Below are positions 38,909-49,605 of a stretch of DNA of 64,000 nucleotides, piece by piece (the first letter of the stretch is position 1; every line of letters starts with the position of its first letter). Under the pieces are notes generated by a model that worked only from the letters and a program-made list of their open reading frames with translations, ran no database searches and was not told the origin of the DNA. Source of the stretch: Tillus elongatus (lineage: Eukaryota; Arthropoda; Insecta; Coleoptera; Cleridae); NCBI GenBank assembly GCA_964006375.1, contig OZ023264.1, forward strand, positions 177,726,010-177,790,009, written 5' to 3'. Made by a program: the position numbers and the translations under genes.

Positions 38909-39359
38909 CTGCCTGAAAATAATAGAAATTGACATAATTCAAATTTCAATAAAACAGGTTTATCCGTTAGTTGAAGACAATATGAAATTCACAGCTTTAA
39001 CCTATATCAATAAATCCAGCAATAGATTGATATCATTTTTATCCAATATGAATTTAAATATTGCGTTCAGAACAAACAATAATCTCAGTAAATACATTAA
39101 GAACAATAAAGCAAGGAGTTTGAAAGAAAATATTGCGATAAATTTTATAGCGGAAAAACTTTTTAAACTCGTATTTCAGAGCACAAAAGAAGTTTTCATT
39201 TGGATAATGGTATTTCACATTACGCGACTCATTTAAGAAATGAAAATCATAATTTTGATAAAGTGTAAATCTCATTTTGAAGTAATTTTCATTATATTAT
39301 ATGACAAATTTAATTTAAAATTTTATTTTCTCCATAAATTGAGAAATTACTTAACTTAC

Positions 39360-39387
39360 CTTTTTGAAACCAGTTTCTTATATCCAT
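39360..39387 (-). CDS. hAT transposase exon 1
   Basis: ATG at 39387 encodes MDIRNWFQK plus one base, followed by a consensus donor G|GTAAGT (39354-39359). MDIRxFF-type starts are common in this hAT group. It joins in frame to exon 2 when the second AG of the acceptor CAGGCAG is used (exon 2 from 38908), giving ENLKRQKDQDD. Confidence 0.75.
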
Positions 39388-39850
39388 TTAGGCAGCCTCA
39401 GTGTTCTCCAAACGTAAATAAGAAGGTAAACTAATAAACTATAATAATTGGTTGTTTAAAAAAATACTTAGTAGTAAACACCAACAGTTCAACTAACATA
39501 CAAATACTGATCAAGTAGCGGCGGGCGGGTCAGTTTATATAGTGATGCGGACATGCGGAACTCTCTAGATCGAAAGGGAAGGCGGAGACCTTTCTAGAAG
39601 ATTTCCTTTTCTCTCATTGGCTGCCGCCTGTAGACTCTAGCGATCTCTCAGTCTTTCTCGAATCCTGCTAACTGGCTGACAGATTTCGCTACCAGTCACT
39701 AGATGGCTCTAGATCAGTGTAAAGCTTTGCGAGATGTGCGATAATTATCCTATTTGTTTGTGGTATTATTTTTTTATGAGGATTTATTTTTTTGCTTCCA
39801 GGCTTACAGGGGGGCAGCTTCCCCCCTGCCCCTCGCTGGGTACGCCCTTG

Positions 39851-40036
39851 GGCAGCAGGTAGATGAACTATGAAAGAAAGCTCCTCTGCGCAGTGCCCGT
39901 GCAGATATCTATAAAAGAGAAAGAGGTCACCAACACCACGTAGGTAGGCAAGAGATGGCAGCCTTTGAGTGAGGGTAGGGTTACTGATGAGACGTACTCC
40001 TCTCTTCTGAATGGATTATGTAAGGTATAGAGATTG
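39851..40036 (-). mobile_element. CR1/Jockey-group LINE copy C, continuation
   Basis: Sequence matching 7430-7620 of copy A ('gcagtgcccgtgcagatatc', 'ggcaagagatggcagccttt') right after the hAT target repeat, proving the hAT insertion split the LINE. Confidence 0.85.
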
Positions 40037-40049
40037 TAATGGAACTATA

Positions 40050-40200
40050 ACCACATAACATATAGCAATCTATGATTCTTAGGAGTAGACAGATTGGTGC
40101 CTTATAGTTCCTTTCATATTTCCTTAATCTCTTGAAACTTTCGTGGTATTGGTCAGGGGAGTAGTTGTTTTCGCTCGCTAGTCTTCCCACAGCTTCCTTC
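40050..40200 (+). repeat. Penelope-like element terminal sequence (fragment)
   Basis: 'aggagtagacagattggtgc' and 'atttccttaatctcttgaaa' resemble the 3' terminal region of the element at 45525-47620 ('aggagtaggcagatttaggc', 'tttacctcttgaaaatgg'). Confidence 0.5.
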
Positions 40201-40390
40201 CCGCTTTACGGTGTGTACGGGGAAGCTGCTGTGGAAGCCTATAATCGGGATGTTTAAGACACCTAATCATAAGATAGCGAGCAAACTGGTTTCACTTATT
40301 AAATAATACAACTACATTCCAAAATATTCAGTTAAGAATTCTTATGAACTAACACAAAAATTAAATAACTGAATTATTCCTACAAATAGT

Positions 40391-40800
40391 TAATTAGTCT
40401 CGTTTGATGTTTGTAGCATGTATTCTAAGATACTTCCTAGATAATGTTTACCTCTATTAGAAAAGGTTTTAATAGAAAAAAACGTAAATGTCATAAAAAG
40501 ACAAGAAATAATGAATCTTTTTAACGAATGTATAGAACAAAACTATTTTAAATTTAATGATAAAATTTATATGCAAAATGAAGGCCTACTACCTATGGGT
40601 AGTCCGTTGTCACCTTTATTAGCCAACATATTTATGGAAAACTTAGAAAACCAAACTTTAACATCAGAACTTGCACATAATATTGTCTTTTGGTACAGAT
40701 ACGTAGATGATATTTTAGCTTGTTTTCAAGGTAGTCATACAGAATTAAATGAATTTTAAAATTTTATTAATAGCTTTTACACAAATATAAAGTTTACTAT
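40391..40800 (+). pseudogene. Penelope-like reverse transcriptase fragment
   Basis: Encodes VSFDVCSMYSKI (with a stop soon after), EQNYFKFNDKIYMQNEGLLP, MGSPLSPLLANIFMENLENQ, YRYVDDILACFQGS and FINSFYTNIKFTIE. The YVDD box and MGSPLSP motif mark the reverse transcriptase of Penelope-like elements, telomerase-related retroelements. Only about 130 codons remain, ended by the inverted repeat at 40804. Confidence 0.85.
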
Positions 40801-40803
40801 AGA

Positions 40804-41848
40804 ATAAACAAAAATTTTAACAAAATGGAAAACCGACTTCACAAAAAAATATTCTAAAACAAAAAAAAAGCACTAAAAAGTAAAAAATAATTGCGTATTC
40901 TTCTGCCTACAACTTACAATCAACTTATTTTTTCCACTCAATGTACGATCAATGCATTTACCACGTAAGAATGTGGGTACCCACTTAAACTTAATCTCTA
41001 ACTCAACACATACCTATGACTAACAGACAATTATCAAAATATTTATTTAGAGTTCACCTAAGCAGAAAGTTTTAATATATGTGTAGACTGCTTAAAAGAC
41101 AATCAAATTATTAGGATCATATACCTAATGTAAAATTATTGTTATTTTTGGAGTCGGTGTCAGCCAGAGAAATACGACAATATACCTTACATTAATAATA
41201 CAAGAATACCTTATGGAATCTATTTGACAAATGAAATTTTATATAATATACTGTGACAATATCCTGGGACCTTGAAACGACAATATACCAATACCTAATT
41301 AAACCTTTTTACAAATGAATTTGCGTACGCGTTTGCCTCGCTCACTCGGCTATACCCCTCCAACCATTCTTCCGGACGCGCGCGCGCAATCGACCCGCCC
41401 GCGCTGCGTGCTGCGTCTATGTGTGTAAAGTGGGTATGCCAATTGTTATATAGTAAGACATTTCAGGTTAAGTAGTTACAAACTCATCTTGGCTGACATC
41501 GACTCCAAAAATAACAATAATTTTACATTATATGATCCTAATAATTTGATTGTCTTTTAAGCAGTCTACACATATATTTGAAACTTTCTGCTTAGGTGAA
41601 CTGTAAATAAATATTTTTATAATTGTCTGTTAGTCATAGGTATGTGTGGAGTTAGAGGTTAAGTTTAAGTGGGTACCTACATTCTTACGTGGTAAATGCA
41701 TTGATCGTACATTGAGTGGAAAAAATAAGTTGATTGTAAGTTGTAGACAGAAGAATACGCAATTATTTTTTACTTTTTTGTGCATTGTTTTGTTTTAGAA
41801 TATTTTTTTGTGAAGTCGGTTTTCCATTTGGTTAAAATTTTTGTTTAT
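40804..41848. repeat. 1-kb inverted repeat (foldback) with about 360-bp arms
   Basis: Left arm 40804-41165 and right arm 41490-41848 are near-identical inverted copies: both begin 'ataaacaaaaattttaac' and 'gaaaaccgacttcac', and end at 'ggagtcg(g/a)tgtcagcc'. The middle 41166-41489 is unique, with a GC-rich stretch (cgcgcgcgc near 41380). No coding. A non-autonomous foldback element is likely. Confidence 0.85.
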
Positions 41849-41910
41849 CTCTTTATTTTTAGTGAATTTGAAGCTTTATATCTGATTTAATTAGACGGAA
41901 GCGCAACGGT

Positions 41911-42262
41911 GTGATCCACAATCATAATAAATGTAGTCGAAGTCAATTATATACGCATTATTAAGGATAACTCAAAAACGACTGATCAGATCTTGATCAC
42001 ATTTATATGAGACCACACGAGAAGCACCAGCTTTCAAATAAAAGAAGAATCATCAAAATCGGTTCACCTAGAAAAAAGTTCTGAGGTAACACACAAGAAC
42101 ATAATCAATGTAGTCGAAGTCAACTAAATACGCATTATTAAGAATAACTCAAAAACTACTAATCAGATCCTGATCACATTTATATGGGACCACACAACAA
42201 GCACCAGCTTTCAAATAAAAAAGAATCATCAAAATCGGTCCACCTAGAATAGAAGTCGGTTA
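41911..42262 (+). repeat. RTE-like LINE 3' tails, two tandem fragments
   Basis: 'gtagtcgaagtcaa' - 'tacgcattattaag' - 'actcaaaaac' - 'gcaccagctttcaaataaa' - 'tcatcaaaatcggt' occurs at 41930-42092 and again at 42105-42262; third copy at 42730-42984. The last is followed by 'gagaacctcctccttttttt', a familiar 3' end of arthropod RTE-type LINEs/SINEs. Confidence 0.6.
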
Positions 42263-42277
42263 AAAAAAAAGTATTTG

Positions 42278-42348
42278 GGATCGTCCGGGATTTGAACCTG
42301 GGACCTCCCGCACGCTAAGCGGAAATCATACCCCTAGACCAACGAGCC
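42278..42348 (-). tRNA. tRNA-Pro-like gene with AGC anticodon (probable pseudogene)
   Basis: Minus-strand cloverleaf: acceptor GGCTCGT, D arm GTCTAGGGGTATGATT, anticodon stem TCCGC/GCGGG, loop TTAGCGT, T arm around TTCAAAT. The body matches insect tRNA-Pro(AGG), but the anticodon reads AGC (an Ala anticodon). There is a mismatch in the acceptor stem (C3-U70) and one in the T stem (A-C). It lies between RTE-like tails. Most likely a decayed or SINE-related copy. Confidence 0.6.
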
Positions 42349-42362
42349 AGCTGCTGGAACTT

Positions 42363-42729
42363 TGTTTTAATGTCCTATTCCAGCGGGCGTTGTAATCATT
42401 TTAGTCATAATTAATGTTTAATGATTTATATAAAAATTATATATTAGCACCTAGTTATTAAATTAAATACTGAAATCTCGGATAAGTTTTGTTTCCGCGG
42501 TAACACTGTTTCTTTCTCAACAGAAACTCTATTTTCTGTCCCTCGTATCTCTTTCCCCAAATAGGTGTTGTTTATTTGTAGGATGACTGCTGACACAAAG
42601 TTTTACAAAAATCTTCTATATATTATTTAATTACTACCATGCATAAATAATTATGTATCCATGATTATTACCAAATTTAAAACTTCCTAATATAAAGCAG
42701 CGGCATGTGAAAATATTATATACTCGACT
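42363..42729. other. Intron sequence, nothing recognised
   Basis: No gene or named repeat. Confidence 0.35.
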
Positions 42730-42984
42730 GAATGGTTGGTTGTGATCCACAATCATCATCAATGTAGTCGAAGTCAATTAAATACGCATTATTAAGGATA
42801 ACTCAAAAACTATTGGTCAGCTCCTGATCACATTTATAGAGGACCACACGAGAAGCACCAGCTTTCAAATAAAAAAAGAATCACCAAAATCGGTTCACCT
42901 AGAAAAAAGTTCTGAGGTAACACACATAAAAAAACATACAGGCGAATTGAGAACCTCCTCCTTTTTTTGAAGTCAGTTCATGAG
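42730..42984 (+). repeat. RTE-like LINE 3' tail, third copy
   Basis: Same block order as 41930-42262, ending 'gagaacctcctccttttttt' and 'gaagtcagtt'. Confidence 0.65.
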
Positions 42985-43099
42985 CCAAGTTTGAATTACG
43001 TTTGTTATTTATACGAGGTTAAGTCAATATTCATAAATTAAGTAAGAGTTGAATTATGTTAGTTTGTTTAGAGTAAATAAAGTAGAGTCTGTTTGAAAG

Positions 43100-43640
43100 T
43101 AAATTGATGATAGTTTGGAAGGTGTGAGGGACATCTTCGCTGATTGCTCACCCAGTAGGGCGTCATACTGGTAGAGGCGTATGGTTTAGGCCCAGGTTAC
43201 GTAACCGCAACACGGTTGTTTTGTTTGCATCGATGGATTTCGGTAGGGGTACAGCTGAGCTCGCTCTAGGTATCCATTGCACCTACTCCCGTCGATAGCT
43301 GGATCTTGGATCGTAGAGAATACTCCGATGCGTCCATTGTACTTCTTAGTATTCACGGTGGTACCGTTGTTGCTTTTTGGTCGATCTGGTAGCTTGACCG
43401 AGACACTGTGGTCAGTTCACCCGTTGGTCTCATTGCACGTGTCAGTGCCAGTGTAGGAGTTGGGCTACTTGGAGAAGGGCACACCTTGGAGTGTACATCG
43501 TGTGCCCATTGCACTTCTCGGTATCCAACTCTGACAGTTGCGAGCACTCTAGGTGAGGCATTGAACTGTGCCTCATTGCACACCTGGAAGCCGGCACTGA
43601 CCTGGTGTCGGGTACGGCACCCAAACAAACACACAGGCTA
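43100..43640. repeat. Degenerate repeat region with CATTGCAC units
   Basis: The word CATTGCAC (or CATTGTAC) recurs at about 43273, 43337, 43430, 43508 and 43574, often followed by 'ttct(c/t)(g/a)gtat'. Spacing is 64-93 bp. GC content is higher than around it. No frame is convincing on either strand. Confidence 0.5.
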
Positions 43641-43790
43641 AACTATTGTTTTAGAAACTATTATTTAAGTAACTAATGTTTGAATAATTATTGTTTGAGT
43701 AATTATTATTTGAGTCACTACGTGTGAGTAACTACTTGGGTAATTATTGTCTGAGTAATTATTGTTTGAGAACCTAATGGTTGAGCATTT
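43640..43790. repeat. Short tandem repeat (TAATTATTGTTTGAG-like)
   Basis: About nine imperfect units of roughly 15 bp. Confidence 0.7.
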
Positions 43791-43842
43791 AGAGACTTTG
43801 TTGAGAAGCAGTTCTGAGGCACTGATGTGCACTGTTGAGAGA

Positions 43843-44010
43843 TTATAATGTGGCTCAGAGGAGCCTTGAGTAGGAACTGCTATTAATGTAGGAGTTGCTC
43901 AGTGGAGCGTTATGTCGAAATTGCTCGTAATGTTAGTTTGCTCAGTGGAGCTTTGAGTATAAATAGTTATTGATGTTGAGTCGCTCAGTGGAGCGTGTGA
44001 TTGGTAAATG
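43843..44010. repeat. Four small GCTC...GAGC hairpins in a row
   Basis: GCTCAGNGGAGC occurs at about 43853, 43907, 43949 and 43990; each folds into GCTC/GAGC with a four-base loop. Spacing 41-54 bp. Confidence 0.65.
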
Positions 44011-44435
44011 ATTGATAAACTAATAATTGAATGCCCCTCGTATATATGTTAGGTTGTACTTTAGATTAACAATGGTGTGTTCAGGTACATATTTAATTAC
44101 AGGTTAGTGATGTTGTTAGTGGATGCTTTTGGCACCCGTTCGCCCGACTCCTTGCGCCCGTACATTAAGGCTTCGCCATCATTCTGACAAGTAATAAACC
44201 TTTTGCCTTTTGCATGATTACTCTTAAGTAGATAACACAACTGCTAAGTAATATATCGACTGGTGATTGATTGTTGAGCTATGTAATTATATTATGTGAC
44301 TGTTAGTCGATTGTTATTATTATAATAGGTTACTTCTATTGTTTACTAAGAGGGTTGTAACCTTGTGTCATCGAAGGGTTGCGTTCACTATTATTCAATA
44401 TATATCTTTATATGAGAAAAACAAACGTACCCCTT

Positions 44436-44438
<3 letters not shown>
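44011..44438. other. Unassigned; possible LTR-like end
   Basis: Contains a polyadenylation-like AATAAA (44192) after a GC-rich stretch (44130-44175). Together with 43100-44010 this might be part of a long terminal repeat, but no matching second copy is in the window. Confidence 0.25.

Positions 44439-44507
<69 letters not shown>
44439..44507. repeat. (TA)n microsatellite
   Basis: Pure AT repeat. Confidence 0.97.
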
Positions 44508-44508
<1 letters not shown>

Positions 44509-44509
44509 T

Positions 44510-45285
44510 GTGTGACATAAATCGACATTAGCACCTTTTATTTTTAACCGCAACTAGTGTAATTTCCAAATCAACTTTGCTTTCAGAACCACCAGACCAT
44601 GTAGCATGACAGATAAAAAGGTCATCCATTAAATGTGTAACACTTACGTAATAGCTATAAAAGCTTTTCGGTGCACACAAATTAACAAAATTAATTTCAC
44701 GTAATATTTTACGTAACATGACGATCATAATTGGAAGACTAAATAAGTATGTTGTTGTTTTAACATTGTTGGCCCTGAACGTTACGTAGTGAAGGAAATG
44801 AGAATGCCCCGATCTCATTATCATACGCGTTCCCGTGCTGCTGGAGAGCTCAAGTCTGACGTAATCTGTCATAAAAATGTATCAAGTGAGCGGTAGTCCA
44901 TAGACGTCATAAGCTATACTTAGTTAAAATGTGATCCACATATACACTTACAAGGCATTTGCTACATTAACAAGTTTGTTAATTATTTCTCTGCGTGGAA
45001 TTATGAAACTCCCAGACTCTAGGCTGACCTTTCGAGGTCAATTCTTAATGAGGTTGCTCCTTTGCACAACATTCGACCGTTATGCGAAACTTTCCTTTAC
45101 TTCAATTTAATAATGCTTACTCCACACTCGTGGGAGGCTCCTATGTCATCATCTGCATATTACGGAGAATTAGTTTTTTCCCAAAGAGTCTACATTCTCG
45201 TCCCCATGGCATTCTAAACATAAATAACTTAAAACTGTCTACGTACGAGGTGTGGTACTTAAACAACGAGACCATTCACTTTCTA
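44510..45285. other. Intron sequence; unassigned 114-codon minus frame
   Basis: A minus-strand frame at 44528-44872 (MTDYVRLELSSSTGT...) has no recognisable domain and no visible splice sites; not called a gene. Otherwise nothing seen. Confidence 0.3.
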
Positions 45286-45287
45286 GG

Positions 45288-45436
45288 GAATTTCCTTTAA
45301 AAAATCCACTGATGAGGAGATCATGACTTTTGAATTTTGAAAAAAATTCTTCAAATGAATGCGAACTAGGCTCCCTAGAACACATATCCGGGGTCAGTTG
45401 CGATTTTTACATGTTATTGGTGGTTATCGGTGTCAT

Positions 45437-45440
<4 letters not shown>
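45288..45440 (+). repeat. Hairpin/(TA)n repeat family, copy 15 (left block)
   Basis: 'gatcatgacttttgaatttt' and 'acatatccggggtcag' leading to a (TA)n tract. Confidence 0.8.

Positions 45441-45509
<69 letters not shown>
45441..45509. repeat. (TA)n microsatellite
   Basis: Ends where the Penelope-like element begins. Confidence 0.97.
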
Positions 45510-45512
<3 letters not shown>

Positions 45513-46848
45513 GAAGGACAGTCAATCAGAGACCTAAACTGAAACACAGAAATTATAATCCTACCAGCAGACAAAGGCAACGCTACAGTCATACTCGATA
45601 AAACAGACTATATACAACAAAAGGAGAATATACTAAACAGCACAGACTACAAACAAATCCCTAACGACCCTACAAGTTATCTTGAAAAGAAAACCAAAAC
45701 TATCATCAACAACTCCCAACTCAGTCCTGACCTCAAAAAAAAACTAATCCCACGCGAAAAATCATCTCGCATCCTTAGAAAATACGGTCCCCCGAAAATC
45801 CATAAGCCTGATATTCCCCTTCGCCCTATCGTAAGTGCCCACCGTTCACCCACACAAAAACTTGCAAAACATCTAGCCAAAACTCTCCAACCAATGGTAA
45901 AAAACGCTACATCCTATGTCAAAAACTCCACCCGTTTCATTGACCTTCTTCAAAACAACACCATTTCTTAAAATGACATCCTAGTTAGCTTTGATGTAGT
46001 TTCCTTATTCACTAATATACCTCTATCTGCAACCCTAGACATTCTAAAAAAATAAACACAATATTTCCCACGATACCTTAGCTCTTCTAGAACACTGCAC
46101 ATCTAACACTTATTTCCTTATTCAAAACAAATTTTACAAACAAGTTCGAGGTGCTCCAATGGGTTCACCACTCTCTCCTGCACTGGCTAACATTTTCATG
46201 GAAAACTTCGAGACACAAGCCCTTAACTCATCCCAACTTAAACCAACCTGTTGGTTAAGATACATTGACGACATTTTCGCTGTCTGGCCACACGGAATCT
46301 CTGGAGGAATTTCTTTCTTAGCTAAATAACATCAACCCCCAAATCCAGTTCACCATGGAAATAGAAAAAAAATTCTTTGCCTTTCTTAGATGTACGCATC
46401 ACTAAAAACCCAGTCAGGGAATTTTTTTACATTGTCTACCGAAAACCAACCCACACTAATCGTTATCTTAACGCCCAATCTCACCATCACCCATCGCAAC
46501 TAAATTCTGTGGTTCGAACACTAGTAACACGATCCCTTAGACTAACGGACAACAACAACAAACAGACAGAATTAAACTTTTTATGACATATATTGATAGA
46601 AAACCAATACGACAACAATTAAATACTACGAAACATTAGAAACGCACAACAACAAACCATTACACCACAACAAGAACAGACAGCGTCCACACAACAACAC
46701 AGCGTTTTTACCATACATTAAAGGTGCCACCGACAAAATCAGCCGAATTTTTAGAACCCATAATATCAAAACCGTATTCACAACAGATCAAAAACTGTCA
46801 AATCTGATAAAAACTCCCAAGGATACGATTCCAAACGAATCCCACGGA

Positions 46849-47409
46849 GTGTACGAAATTCCTTGTTTCCGAACTTCTGTAGGACAAACAAATAGACTCA
46901 CCCACAATAGAATATATGAACACACCCTCGCAGTTAGAAAATCCGACCCCTCATCGGCGCTGGCCATGCATCATATTCATACAGGATACAAAATAGACTT
47001 CGATAATGCCAAAACAATAGCACCGGTTTACAACTTCAAAACGAGAATTATCCGCGAAGCAATCGAGATTGAAAAACGTCCCGACTGTTTAAATAAGAAA
47101 GATGATGGTCTTCGCCTTCCGACTACTTGGAAACCTATTATATCTTCATTACAAACATACAAAAAGAAAATAAATTCCACAGACAATTTTATTTCCCCAT
47201 TATCTGTCTCAACAAATGCCGGTGACCCTCTTAATCTTAATCCTCCTCATCCTCTAAGTACCATGACCAAAGCCCCTCACTTAATTGACCGTGACCCTAC
47301 TACTTTCACTGATAACGAAGCAGGTAGACGGAACGACATATATAAGACAAGACTTGCAACGAACTGCCAGATCTCTCTGAAGCCTAGGGTTGAGCACAGC
47401 GAGATCTGA
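46849..47409 (+). pseudogene. GIY-YIG endonuclease domain of Penelope-like element
   Basis: 186 codons; the open stretch starts mid-domain and depends on the upstream RT frame. Conserved parts: GVYEIPC (GIY-equivalent), SVGQTNR (YIG-equivalent), catalytic Arg in RIYEH and Glu in REAIEIEK, after which it runs through PTTWKPII to a stop at 47407. Typical of canonical Penelope proteins. Confidence 0.8.
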
Positions 47410-47549
47410 CAGACGATCTCCGGCGAGATTTGGGGAGTAGACAGATCGAGTCCCCGTAATCGAGCTAAAACAACCCAACCCACCTTTGTCCACCGCTCTA
47501 AGGAGTAGGCAGATTTAGGCCTTAGAGTGTCCTTATATATTTCCTTTAC

Positions 47550-47590
47550 CTCTTGAAAATGGTTCCAAAACAGGAGCCGAAACGTCGAGC
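47550..47590 (+). ncRNA. Hammerhead-like hairpin, degenerate
   Basis: 'cttgaaaatggttcc' - loop - 'ggagccgaaacgtcg': stem II GGTTCC/GGAGCC forms, GAAA is present, but the CTGANGA box is corrupted. Its place at the Penelope 3' end fits known hammerhead positions in these elements. Confidence 0.45.
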
Positions 47591-47639
47591 AGCAACAACA
47601 GTAACCAAACAAACAAATAAATAAAATTTAGTCCCACAG

Positions 47640-47954
47640 AAGTTAGGAACTTGTAAGTGAGACCAAAAAGTCACACCTTAGTGCTATATTATAAACTCGG
47701 TACAACATACATAAAAAAGGACAACAACCGGCACGGCTATATGGTCTCAGCGAAACCTCAATACTTCAACTTGACAAGAATACATACGGTCTCACTCACG
47801 CACAAGCATTCACACCCGCTTCCAAGCACACGCGCAGTCACTCGCACACCCAGCCACACAGAGCCACTCAGAACACATACAGGCACGCCCTCGCACCCCA
47901 CTCTAACACAGGTACTTGTACAGCTCTTTTCAAAGAACATTCGTTGCAATTCCT
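47640..47954. other. Intron sequence, C/A-rich
   Basis: Low-complexity 'cacacccg', 'cgcacaccc' runs; no gene. Confidence 0.4.
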
Positions 47955-48250
47955 CAGATTAATCTAATCATTCATCTGTCTTCTAGATATTTGACGTATC
48001 CAATTAGAAATTTTCTTTCTAAAAACACTTGTATTTACAATATTTCTTATGTGAACTGGGATTCTAGTGTAGAGTCTGGGTGTAGTGAACATATAACTTT
48101 TTTGACCAATAGTCTTTTGGCACTTGATAATACCAAATTCAGCTACCTCCCAGTACCTTGTGTGGTGTTCGTGTTGTATGTTTCTTAGTAAATTTTTATC
48201 TCTATGCTGTTTTATCAGTATCGATCTTGCATACAACTGTCTCACATCAA
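47955..48250 (-). mobile_element. LINE C-terminal fragment
   Basis: 93-codon minus frame with VRQLYARSILI-, EHHTRY- and GQKSYMFTTPRLYTRIPVHI-type motifs, the usual C-terminal tail of insect non-LTR ORF2 proteins. Fragment only. Confidence 0.65.
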
Positions 48251-48289
48251 GTAACTCACTCTCTCTATAAGGCTGGCTGAAATTCGAGC

Positions 48290-48712
48290 CTCGTGGCCCA
48301 TAAGTCGTGCTGATACCTACAATTTTTTTCGAACATTCCTTATATTATTGCATTTTTCATCGAAATATGATGCATATTTGTAAGAAGAAATCGAGACGCA
48401 GTAAGTGCATTTTGGTGGCGAATTTTCATTAAATGCTTCAAATTTCAATACCTCAATTTGGTATTAACCTAAACTTAGTTGGTTAGGGAACCAGTTTTCT
48501 CAGAAACATTTCAAGTTTATTTTCGGAAAATTTGTGTACATTTTCAAACAATAAGTTATTTTGATAAAATATGGTACATTGTTTTTACTGTATAGGTTAT
48601 ACCGGTAACCAGATTGATGACTGTTTGTATAATTAAAAACATGTTTGCTATTAAAAACATTTTTATGAAAATTCAGTTTCATAAGGCACATGCTGCGTCC
48701 AGACTTTTCAAA
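48290..48712 (+). repeat. Hairpin repeat family, copy 16
   Basis: 'cgtggcccataagtcgt' then the subunit from 'gagacgcagtaagtgc' (48391) to 'cacatgctgcgtccagac' (48706). Confidence 0.75.
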
Positions 48713-48767
48713 TATTAGAATGTACTATGAGAAGTCTAAAACAGTTATTTCATTAGGTAGATGTTTG

Positions 48768-49600
<833 letters not shown>

Positions 49601-49605
49601 AATAA

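Larger units (their letters stand above)
37281..39850 (-). mobile_element. hAT element with intron, inverted ends and 8-bp target duplication
   Basis: 2570-bp element starting CAAGGGCGTACCCAGG and ending CTGGGTACGCCCTTG. Flanks are the 8-bp direct repeat GGCAGCAG (37273-37280 and 39851-39858), the diagnostic hAT target duplication. It interrupts LINE copy C. The transposase gene runs on the minus strand in two exons with an intron, and is broken by several frameshifts. Confidence 0.92.
45525..47620 (+). mobile_element. Penelope-like element with RT and GIY-YIG endonuclease (broken)
   Basis: Ordered motifs: LPADKGNATVILDKTDYIQ, RKYGPPKIHKPDIPLRPI, DILVSFDVVSLFTNIPLSAT (after a TAA), RGAPMGSPLSPALANIFMEN, LRYIDDIFAVW, MPFLDVRITKNPV, YRKPTHTNRYLNAQSHHHP, and then a GIY-YIG-type endonuclease (46849: VYEIPCFRTSVGQTNR, RIYEHTLAV, ETI-like REAIEIEKRPDCLNKK). 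RT makes DNA from RNA and GIY-YIG nicks the target; this layout defines Penelope elements. Several stops and frameshifts (for example 45970, 46053, 46325) disable it. The 3' region ends with a hammerhead-like hairpin near 47550-47590. Confidence 0.9.

Noticed and set aside
43200..44010. CRISPR-like array from repeated words
   Set aside because: Repeats are degenerate, irregularly spaced, and the genome is eukaryotic.
44528..44872. 114-codon minus-strand frame as a gene
   Set aside because: No domain, no splice sites and composition like non-coding neighbours.
45525..47620. Retrovirus or LTR retrotransposon
   Set aside because: No gag, protease or integrase; RT motifs and GIY-YIG fit Penelope-like elements.
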